From Thecamonas trahens ATCC 50062 (taxonomy: Eukaryota; Apusozoa; Apusomonadida; Apusomonadidae): a DNA stretch of 64,000 nt. Below the pieces are notes generated by a model that ran no database searches, was not told the DNA's origin, and was given only the letters and a program-made list of their open reading frames with translations. Made by a program: the position numbers and the translations under genes. The DNA lies in contig NW_013657674.1 of assembly GCF_000142905.1 (NCBI RefSeq), forward strand, positions 512,673 through 576,672. The letters run 5' to 3'. Positions 57,294 to 64,000 of the stretch are shown here, one piece after another. Each line of letters opens with the position of its first letter. The stretch's first letter is position 1.

Positions 57294-58796
57294 ATGTCGA
57301 GCCACACTCCGCGCGGGCTCAAGAATCTGGTGGCGCTCTCGCGGGCGCCCGGGGCCTCGTTCTCGGCTCCGGCGAGCAGCACAGGCAGGCCGGTCGAGGC
57401 CAAGGCGGGGATGGGAGCTACTTCCGAGAGTGATGACCAGGTGGCGGCCATGCTGGCGGCATCGGATCAGCTCAAAGTCTCGCAAATGCTGGCAACCGCT
57501 GGCTTGGCTCCCGAGGAGGCGGCAGAGGCCGCGGCGGCGGCAGCGGGCGCGAGCGACTCGGCTGGCTCGGCCAGTGGCGCAGCCGCGCGATTGGTCCCGC
57601 TCCTGCGGGAGGAGCTCGGCCTTGTCCGCGATCAGCTGGCGACGGCCGAGAGAAACTTTGAGAGTGTGTCAGCTGCGCACGCGCAAGCGCAGCGTGAGCT
57701 GGAAGAGTTGCGCTCGCAGAACGCGGCGCTGGTGTCCCAAGCGCCCGACGTGGCGGCGGCGGCACTGGCGGCGGCGGCGGCGCAGGAGAAGGTCGACGTG
57801 GCGAGTGCAGAAGCTGCAAAGGCCCGCAGCGCGCTGGCGGCCATCACTAGAGAGCGGGATGCGGCGCAAGCCAAAGTTGCCCATCTTACCAAGGCGCAGG
57901 GACTAGCTGCCGAGCAGATCAAGAAGCTCCGCCGCGAGGCCGCTGACGCCCAATTTGAAAAGGGCAAGCTCGCCTCGCTGGTTGAGGCCTCGCAGCGGCA
58001 GAGCTCAGCGCTCAATGCCGAGCTGGCATCGATGGCAACGTCGCTGACTGTGGCCGAAGCTTCACTCGAATCTGTGCGCAACGAGAACGTGGCGCTCAAG
58101 GCGGCACTAGCCGCCGCAGAGGCTCAGGCGGTCGCCGCCTCGTCCGCTGAGGACGCGGCAGCCCGACTCGACGCCGCACTCGACGAGGCTGCTGCTCTCA
58201 AGAGCGAGCTGCTGGAGATGCGGTCGAGTGCACAGGCTCGCAAGCTCGAGCTCGATGCTGCGCTCGCCGACAAGGACGCCGCCGAGTCGGCACTCGCCTC
58301 GCGCGACGCTCGCATTCGGGACCTGATGGCATCGGCAGCGAGCTCCGCTGACGACGAGGTTCCCGTCTACAACGAGTCCACAGGCGAGAGCAGTCATTCG
58401 TCACGCTCGTACGCGCCTGCGCCAGTTATGGCTGCGCTGGTCAAGGCGCGCGGCGCGCTCCGATCGACACTCGCCGACCTGCTCACAGCCGAACGCGCGG
58501 CCGAGTCGTCGCTCACCTGCCTAGTCTGCCTCGGCGGCCTCAACGAGCCAATTCTCTTCCCGACCTGCGAGCACGTGGTCTGTGAGGGCTGCGCGCCGGC
58601 CGATCTTGGCCAGTGTCCCGAGTGTGAGGCGCCGAACGAGGCCCGCTTTGCCGGTCCGCTTCGGGTCGACGCGCTCGAGACGCTTGCCTCTAAGTCGCAG
58701 TTTAAGCTTCAGTCGCTCCAGGCAGCGAGCGAGCAGCTGGACGTCTTGTTTGCAGCAGTGTATGCGGCGGTGGGCGCCGGCGCCGTCGAGGAGTAA
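57294..58796 (+). CDS. Coiled-coil protein with C-terminal RING-HC finger (probable E3 ubiquitin ligase)
   Basis: 500 aa. Residues ~1-100 are low complexity. Residues ~100-350 form a long Ala-rich coiled coil (LVPLLREELGLVRDQLATAE, ITRERDAAQAKVAHL, LIKK-type heptads). At ~407-445 a C3HC4 RING is complete: CLVCLGGLNEPILFPTCEHV, then VCEGCAPADLGQCPEC, i.e. C-x2-C-x12-C-x-H-x2-C-x2-C-x7-C-x2-C. A final helix follows (FKLQSLQAASEQLDVLFAAVY). The RING should recruit an E2-ubiquitin, perhaps with the coiled coil mediating dimers as in TRIM or BRE1 proteins; the target is unknown. It stops 16 bases from the convergent kinesin-like gene. Confidence 0.82.
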   Translation: MSSHTPRGLKNLVALSRAPGASFSAPASSTGRPVEAKAGMGATSESDDQVAAMLAASDQLKVSQMLATAGLAPEEAAEAAAAAAGASDSAGSASGAAARLVPLLREELGLVRDQLATAERNFESVSAAHAQAQRELEELRSQNAALVSQAPDVAAAALAAAAAQEKVDVASAEAAKARSALAAITRERDAAQAKVAHLTKAQGLAAEQIKKLRREAADAQFEKGKLASLVEASQRQSSALNAELASMATSLTVAEASLESVRNENVALKAALAAAEAQAVAASSAEDAAARLDAALDEAAALKSELLEMRSSAQARKLELDAALADKDAAESALASRDARIRDLMASAASSADDEVPVYNESTGESSHSSRSYAPAPVMAALVKARGALRSTLADLLTAERAAESSLTCLVCLGGLNEPILFPTCEHVVCEGCAPADLGQCPECEAPNEARFAGPLRVDALETLASKSQFKLQSLQAASEQLDVLFAAVYAAVGAGAVEE

Positions 58797-58812
58797 AGTC
58801 TCGGAGCGAGCG

Positions 58813-61083
58813 CTAGCGTTCTGGCGAGCGGATGGGAGGCGTGATGTCGAGGTCAACGTCAACGCCGGCAACAAACGACGGATACGACTCGGCGTTGCCC
58901 GAGCCCACGAGCGCGCCTACACGCTCCTCGAGCGAGCCGAGGTGCGCTGCCTGTTCCGAGATGAGCGGGACAAGGCGGTCGAGAAGGTCGTCGACTTGGG
59001 TGTCCTCATCGCGCTGAGCGCGCGCCTTGGACGCGACCTTCATGAGGCGGGCAACCTGTGTGCCGAGCTCCTCCACCTGGCCCCGCTGCTCGTCGTAACG
59101 AGCCTCGGCAGCGCGGAGCTTCTCCAGTGCCGCAGCCTTGTGGCTTCGGATGGTGCCCTGCAGCGAGGCAATACGCTCGTCGGTCCGTTGCTGCAGCCGC
59201 GCGAGCTTGTGGGTGAGAGAGTCGATCTGGGTCGCGCGCTCGCGAAGCTCGTCCTCAAGCTGCACAATGGTGCGCTCGGCCTTGAACCGCCGCTCGCGCT
59301 CGGCAATGAGCGCACGCGAGGCCTCGTTCTCGCCGTCCGACGCCGCCAATCGCGCCGCGTCAAGCTCGCGGGCTAGCTCGTCGACCCGCTCGCGGTGGGT
59401 CACCAGCACCTGCATCTTCTCGCGCTTTGCCTGGAGGAGGGCAGTGCGGAGCGTGCCAGTTGCGGTCTCGCTCACCGCTGGCACCTCGCCGTGAGTCGCG
59501 TACACCATGGCGTGCGGGCCGCGCTTCTCGACTTGAAGTGCCCGGACTTGCGCCCGCAGTGCGGCGATGATGCCCTCCTGCTCAGCAAGCAGCGCCCGGG
59601 TGTGTGCGGCCTTGGCCTTGGCGGCGTCGGCGGAGGAGAGCTGAGGCGTAGGCGGCAACGAAGGCTCGAGTTCGTCGAGGACGGCGTAAGCGCGCGCGAC
59701 CGCGCCGACGTTGACCGCCAGCTGCGCGGCAAAAAACTCGAGTGGGGTCCGCCGGCGGTCGCCATTGAGACAGACGACGGCCGAGACGGCGCCGGCGGCC
59801 CACGAAGGCATCAGCGCCTTGGTCAGCCAATGCGAGCGATAGTCGATGCCGGGCGTCCGCCCGCTGCCGTCGGGCGATGCCAACGAGCCGGCGTACATGG
59901 CAAGATGCCGCGCCTCGGCAAACGCTGCCCGCGCTGTCGGCGACTCGTGCCCGCCCACTCCAGCAACCACAACAAAGGTCGCCGAGCCGCCGCGGTCGAG
60001 GCTCAGTACAACTACCAGGTGAGCCTCGGGTGACAAGGTCTCGCGATCGAGGGACACGTTCATGTACCCGAGCGTGAGCACATTCTCGACCTCGTCGACC
60101 GAGGCGACAGCAACTCGCGAGAGTCCCGCCAGCGTTGTGTGTCCCTCGTCGTACTCGAGCACCGCCCGGTGCGGCTTGACGTGCTCAGCGTTGTTCGGCT
60201 CCCCGTCATGAGCTCCGCGGACCGTCACCGGATCAGCGTAATGCGACGATGCTCGCTGTGACTGCAGCCGGTCGCGCGTAACCAGGTCGCGCGGCGCGCC
60301 GCTCCCAATCTCGTACATGGCCATGCGAAGAGCACCGCGTTCGAGGAGCGCCGCCGCCGCGTAGTGCACCGCGCCGCCGGACGGCGTCAGCGGCCCGCCA
60401 CCGAGAACATCGTCTCTCCCCAGCGCCCAGAGCCGCGCCGGCGCGCCAGCAGCCACCACCACTGCGGCATCTGCTCCTTCCACGGAAGCCCTTGCCACGG
60501 CTGGAGCCACAGCAGCCGCAAATGCAGCCTCTGCCAGGGCCAACTCCGAGTCGACGACCACTAGAGCGCCATCGCCCGCCGTCGCCGCCGTTGCTACAGA
60601 CCCCTGATCGGCAGTAGCTCCTGGCCGCGCCGAGAGCGTCGATGAGGCAAGCGAAGTCGGTGAAGCAGGCGCAGCAGATGAAGCAGCAGCAAGCTCCTCT
60701 GCTCTACCTCGAGACGACGGGGCAATGCCATCCACAGCCGCCACCAGGGCATCCAGCTCAAAGGTCCGATTCTCTGTGTGTGAGCTCTTGCTGCTGCTGC
60801 TCTTGCTGCTCTTGCTGCTGTTGCTCTTGCTGCTGCTGCTCTTGCTGCTATGCTTGTTGCTATGCTTGCGGGATCGATGCCCATCTGAGCGAGATGATGA
60901 TGCTGCTTTTGCTGCTGTTGTTGCTGCCGATGATGATGGGTGGGCATGAGGGTGGGGGTGGGGGTGGGAAGGGGTAGGGGTAGTCTCTGCCTGAGGCACG
61001 GGAAGGACGAGGGAGGAAGGGCCCTCGACTCGGCAGACAGAGTCGCCCCATGGGCATGGGTAGAGCACCCCGACAGTGGGCAT
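58813..61083 (-). CDS. Kinesin-like protein with a degenerate motor domain lacking the P-loop
   Basis: 756 aa. The N-terminal part has a Lys/Ser/His repeat stretch (nt ~60780-60850). The next ~330 residues follow a kinesin motor in outline: EGADAAVVVAAGAPARLWALG lies where kinesins have G.N.T..AYGQTGSGKT but has no GKT; SPSGGAVHYAAAALLE-like text equals the G.I.RA...LF helix; VASVDEVENVLTLGYMNVSL and SPEAHLVVVLSLD equal the ..R.....N..SSRSH switch I strand; TFVVVAGVGGHES equals LVDLAGSE; IDYRSHWLTKALM equals IPYRDSKLTRLL; TPLEFFAAQLAVNV equals ETL.TL.FA. A ~250-aa coiled coil follows (HRERVDELARELDAARL ...). The lost P-loop and switch residues imply no ATPase activity, so it may bind microtubules or partner kinesins passively. 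The motor assignment is by eye. Confidence 0.6.
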   Translation of the reverse strand: MPTVGVLYPCPWGDSVCRVEGPSSLVLPVPQAETTPTPSHPHPHPHAHPSSSAATTAAKAASSSRSDGHRSRKHSNKHSSKSSSSKSNSSKSSKSSSSKSSHTENRTFELDALVAAVDGIAPSSRGRAEELAAASSAAPASPTSLASSTLSARPGATADQGSVATAATAGDGALVVVDSELALAEAAFAAAVAPAVARASVEGADAAVVVAAGAPARLWALGRDDVLGGGPLTPSGGAVHYAAAALLERGALRMAMYEIGSGAPRDLVTRDRLQSQRASSHYADPVTVRGAHDGEPNNAEHVKPHRAVLEYDEGHTTLAGLSRVAVASVDEVENVLTLGYMNVSLDRETLSPEAHLVVVLSLDRGGSATFVVVAGVGGHESPTARAAFAEARHLAMYAGSLASPDGSGRTPGIDYRSHWLTKALMPSWAAGAVSAVVCLNGDRRRTPLEFFAAQLAVNVGAVARAYAVLDELEPSLPPTPQLSSADAAKAKAAHTRALLAEQEGIIAALRAQVRALQVEKRGPHAMVYATHGEVPAVSETATGTLRTALLQAKREKMQVLVTHRERVDELARELDAARLAASDGENEASRALIAERERRFKAERTIVQLEDELRERATQIDSLTHKLARLQQRTDERIASLQGTIRSHKAAALEKLRAAEARYDEQRGQVEELGTQVARLMKVASKARAQRDEDTQVDDLLDRLVPLISEQAAHLGSLEERVGALVGSGNAESYPSFVAGVDVDLDITPPIRSPER

Positions 61084-62051
61084 GACAGGGGGGGAGGGGG
61101 GATGAGGGGAAGGGGGTGGGTTGGGGTGGGGTGGTGGCGGTGACCGGTTGGCGCGGCGTTTGGTCGGTTAGTCGGTTGGTCGGCAGCTGGTCGGCGGCCG
61201 GTCGGTGGCCGGTCGGTTGACGGCCAGGTCGTTGATGCTGCTCACGGGCTGCAGCTCACGGCTGCTGTACAAGTTCGATGGAGGTGCCGCTCGTTCGAGT
61301 GTGGGTGTTTGCGTGAGAGATCCGCTGCAATGCTGCACTCAAGTCGCTGCTGCAGCCAACGCTGGGCCCAGTCGGGTGTGCCCGAGTTGCCCGGCGCCGT
61401 TGCATGACCTACGATCATTTCGAGGCCCTCTGAGGGGAGGGGACGCAGCCAAGCTTGGGTTCTCATCGACGCAACGGCGCCGATCCTGTCATGGTCGTAT
61501 GGGCTGGCGGTGCCGGTAAAGTGGGTGTGGGGCGCAGATGTGAGCAGATTGATTCGCGCTAGACTACCACTCATCGCGTCGGTGGCCGCTTGCTGGACCT
61601 TTCCAGCTTGTCCTCAACTCCTTGACCGCGCCATCCAGGCTCGGCTTGGGGAGCACGACATGGCATCGCGCGTCGGGCGTCCATTGAAGGCCCTCTGGAG
61701 AAGGTGGGTGCTCGCTCGAGTGCGGATCAACGACGCCTCGCACACACACACCTCGCTTTCACGCCAACGCCGACGGGTTGGCGTCGGGTCTGGTCGCATC
61801 CCCAAGCTTGTCGGCAAGCATATCAGATAGCACACATGAGGGGTGCAAGGGTGTTGCCACGGACTTTGTCGCGGCGTAGACGACTCTCGCGCTCACATCA
61901 CGCCAGCTCGACGCCGTCAACGCAGCACCCACGATACCTCCCCGACCGGTAAGATAAAGTCGAAGCTCGACTTTGTCGGGCCGCTCGACCGGCTCCTCGT
62001 GTCGATCAGCCTGGTTGACGCCAGCATCGCTCTGGGCTGCATAAACAGAAG
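61084..62051. other. Intergenic region with G-rich and GGTCGG repeats
   Basis: 968 bases. It begins with G-runs (61088-61135), then the GGTCGG repeat block listed separately. The remainder is mixed; open frames at 61510-61830 (plus) and 61759-62220 (minus) lack domain content and are not called. No tRNA-like fold noticed. Confidence 0.5.
61150..61222. repeat. GGTCGG/CGGCCGGTCGG short-period repeat block
   Basis: About ten copies of GGTCGG, GTCGGT or close variants in ~70 bases (TTGGTCGGTTAGTCGG, then GGTCGGCGGCCGGTCGGTGG). Confidence 0.8.
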
Positions 62052-62846
62052 TTATGCCCGCGCAAAGCACCGCGCCACGCCAGCGTCTACAAATCCAAGC
62101 GAGGAGTAGAGGCCCGCGCCGTCGGGCGAGCTCTGCAGCGACGCCGTCTCGGCTCCGGCGCCAGCTGCCTCCACCAGCACCGACGCGAGCATCGCCCTCG
62201 CCAGCCCACGCCGCCGCCATTCTGCCGCAGTTGCCATGCAGTAGATGCCGACGTCGCCATCGTGAGCAACCGTCACCATCACGCTCACAAATGCTCCCTC
62301 CCGCACCACGCCAAATGCGGTCGCCGCGGTCTCGGCCGGCATCGCTGCGAGGACGGCTTCAAACGCCGGATCGTCGTAAGCTGTTGCGCAGAGCGTGCCA
62401 ACCTCGGCCATGCTCGGCCTTGTCACCTTCACATCATCCGATGTCCAAGCCTCCAGCCCAGCCAATGCGCCAGCTTTGTGAAGATCCAGAGCCATGCACG
62501 GCATGGCGTACTCGACCAGTTCGATCCGCCCAACAGCGATCACACCACATTCGATCTCGGCCTCTTGCGACGGCGCCCAGATCCAGATCAGCGCCGGCTC
62601 GCACCCTGACTCGGACTCTGAGCCACGTTGTGGCAGAGGTCGACTCGGATCAGGCCAAACTGCCGATGAGAAAAAGTCTGCGTTGTCGATCTGGGTCACC
62701 ACTGCGCCGACGAGCCCAGGTGCCTCGCAGCATACGCCTTCACCCTCTCCACCAATGCGCACACCCACACCCTCGCCAAAGGCAGCAAACGCCTCACCCA
62801 TGGTCTTCATGCCCCTTTTCGCCACCGTCGACATGCTTGCGGCCAT
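62052..62846 (-). CDS. GNAT-family N-acetyltransferase
   Basis: 264 aa from the ATG at 62846 (MAASMSTVAKRG); the ATG at 62834 is a second choice. The C-terminal ~100 residues are a GNAT core: FGVVREGAFVSVMVTVAHDG, then VGIYCMATAAEWRRRGLARA with the acetyl-CoA loop R-R-x-G-L-A, MLASVLVEAAGAGAETASLQ, and SSPDGAGLYSSLGFVDAG, the usual closing Y..LGF. The N-terminal ~120 residues hold a divergent first half. The substrate is unknown. The nearest divergent ATG is 50 bases away at 62897. Confidence 0.78.
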   Translation of the reverse strand: MAASMSTVAKRGMKTMGEAFAAFGEGVGVRIGGEGEGVCCEAPGLVGAVVTQIDNADFFSSAVWPDPSRPLPQRGSESESGCEPALIWIWAPSQEAEIECGVIAVGRIELVEYAMPCMALDLHKAGALAGLEAWTSDDVKVTRPSMAEVGTLCATAYDDPAFEAVLAAMPAETAATAFGVVREGAFVSVMVTVAHDGDVGIYCMATAAEWRRRGLARAMLASVLVEAAGAGAETASLQSSPDGAGLYSSLGFVDAGVARCFARA

Positions 62847-62896
62847 TTCCGCTGCTTCGAGCTGTCTCTCGAGCTGTCGCGCTCCGAGATGAGTGC

Positions 62897-63356
62897 ATGA
62901 TACTCCTGTGCGATTCCCTCCGCCTCGACGCACTCCCTCACGTTGGCGACGTCACGCACCGCGCCGTCGCCAAACGGCCGAGATCATCCTCCGCTAATGC
63001 ACTGCTTCGCATGTACATTAGAGTGTACGACATCGGTGAGCCAGCTTGGTGCACCGACGTTGCCCTGCTGCCGCTCTTCATCGAGCCCGAGTACCTTCGC
63101 CCCCTGCTTGACATCGGCGGACCGTCGGTGGAGTGGCAGCTTCTTCCTCGTCTCGCGCACCAGCGCCAACAGTGTCAACAGCACTCGCACCAGGCTTATC
63201 GCAGACAATGACGCCATCAACGTTGCTGTGCTCGCTACCGGAGTCATCAACCACGCACGTGAGCTTGGTGTCGAAGTCGACACGGTCGTCCGTGCACGCG
63301 TCGGTTCAAGGCAGTTCGACGTGCTCCTTCGCGTTGTGCGTGAGCGTCTGCGGTAG
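62897..63356 (+). CDS. Small protein of unknown function, split over two frames
   Basis: Frame A from the ATG at 62897 reads MILLCDSLRLDALPHVGDVT ... MYIRVYDIGEPAWCTDVALL ... PEYLRPLLDIGGPSVEW and stops at 63211. Frame B, one base later, is open 62943-63356 and ends convincingly (DNDAINVAVLATGVINHARE, VDTVVRARVGSRQFDVLLRV). One extra base near 63135-63150 would join them into ~152 aa. I do not recognise the product. The alternative is that only frame B (137 aa from 62943) is real. Confidence 0.4.
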
Positions 63357-63572
63357 AGAAAGAACCCAAAACGTGGTAGCAGTGCGGTGGGAGGAGAGGG
63401 ATTGCCGATGTAGTCGACTACAAAGCTTGCAAGAGGATTGATGTGGTGATCATCTCAGCGGATCTGGGCGGGAACGCTCCGCCGAGTTTCGCCCCCAACC
63501 TGGATCCAGAGCCTGACGTACAGACTCGTCTCGACCCAACCTAGCAGGACGTGTCCGGTGGTGGGGGCGGTG

Positions 63573-64000
63573 ATGGCTAGTGAAAGAGTCGGAGACGATC
63601 TGTATCTAGGCATTGATGTGTCGACGACTGGGATCAAGGTTGCGGCGTGCACGGATGACGGCCATGTGGCGGCGACGGCGTCGGTGCGGTTCGACGACGA
63701 TCTGCCTCAGTATGGGACCTACGGCGGAGTCCATACCTTTGATGACGGCCGCGTCTCTGCTCCGCTAGCCATGTATGTCGACGGTCTTGTTCTGGCGCTG
63801 GATCGGGCGGCGGAGAGGTTTGGCGCCAACGCGATGGCGGCGGTGGCTGGGCTCGGCCTCTGCGCGGCGCAGCACTCGGTAGTCCTGCTTGCCACCGACG
63901 ACATGGCGAGCGCGGCCGGTGACGACGCGCCGAACGGGGCGAGGATCGTGGCCGAGTGCGCGGCGTCGGCAGATGTGCCGTCGTGGATGGACGCGTCATA
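63573..64000 (+). CDS. XYLB: Xylulokinase (FGGY carbohydrate kinase), N-terminal part, cut by window edge
   Basis: From the ATG at 63573 the frame is open to the window end (142 codons). It reads DDLYLGIDVSTTGIKVAACT (the FGGY phosphate-1 loop, D.ST...K), then FDDDLPQYGTYGGVH with the xylulokinase L.P.YGT.GGV stretch, PLAMYVDGLVLALDRAA, VAGLGLCAAQHSVVLL (the ...S.AGQQHG motif with Gln-His kept) and VPSWMDAS, the W.D substrate motif. It phosphorylates D-xylulose to xylulose 5-phosphate, feeding the pentose phosphate pathway. No targeting peptide is seen. Confidence 0.88.
   Translation, partial: MASERVGDDLYLGIDVSTTGIKVAACTDDGHVAATASVRFDDDLPQYGTYGGVHTFDDGRVSAPLAMYVDGLVLALDRAAERFGANAMAAVAGLGLCAAQHSVVLLATDDMASAAGDDAPNGARIVAECAASADVPSWMDAS

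Noticed and set aside
1-64000. tRNA, rRNA, CRISPR arrays and bacterial operon signals
   Set aside because: None seen by eye; the window is clearly eukaryotic. A covariance-model scan would be needed to exclude small structured RNAs.

Overview
The window is nuclear DNA of a GC-rich unicellular eukaryote. It has spliceosomal introns, mitochondrial ribosomal proteins, a COP9 signalosome subunit, an Mss4-type Rab chaperone, and ciliary genes (CEP290, CFAP299). A free-living heterotrophic flagellate fits best. The compact GC-rich style, few introns and large multidomain membrane and LRR proteins suggest an apusomonad such as Thecamonas, but that assignment is inference. A run of Ns at 20082-20264 marks an assembly gap.

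Layout. 1-10.7 kb: the 3' end of a PIKK kinase (FATC domain), an ENTR1-like endosomal protein, a ubiquitin E2, a cupin-like membrane protein, ZNHIT1, CSN3, an SRPBCC protein, an unknown Ser/Pro-rich protein, and a divergent pair of mitochondrial large-subunit ribosomal proteins (bL20m and mL53). 10.9-18.8 kb: cytosolic glutamyl-tRNA synthetase, a multi-pass membrane PI-PLC-like protein and a five-repeat protein. These lie between two inverted copies of a decayed piggyBac-like element with matching terminal inverted repeats. 19-24.2 kb: a coiled-coil protein with a 9-nt first exon, the gap, an inositol-polyphosphate kinase fused to a GNAT acetyltransferase, lipoate octanoyltransferase, and the Rab chaperone RABIF. 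24.7-51.3 kb: two giant related proteins built on a Pol-beta-type nucleotidyltransferase module plus LRRs, one with an added atypical protein kinase and the other with a HipA/PI4K-like region and WD40 repeats. Between them lie a two-pass membrane protein, CEP290 and CFAP299. 51.6-64 kb: a beta-helix multi-pass receptor-like protein, a coiled-coil RING protein, a kinesin-like protein without a P-loop, a GNAT enzyme, a small unknown gene, and the start of xylulokinase.

Working points. Introns sit at the extreme 5' end of genes and mostly use GTACG donors. Start codons had to be corrected by splicing for the E2, CSN3, mL53, GluRS and leucine-zipper genes. Five genes carry apparent single-base frameshifts, three of them at short homopolymers. 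In four of the five the two halves clearly belong to one protein, so assembly errors are the simplest explanation. Neighbouring genes often share short divergent promoters (bL20m/mL53, CEP290/CFAP299, ENTR1/E2) or end within a few tens of bases of each other.
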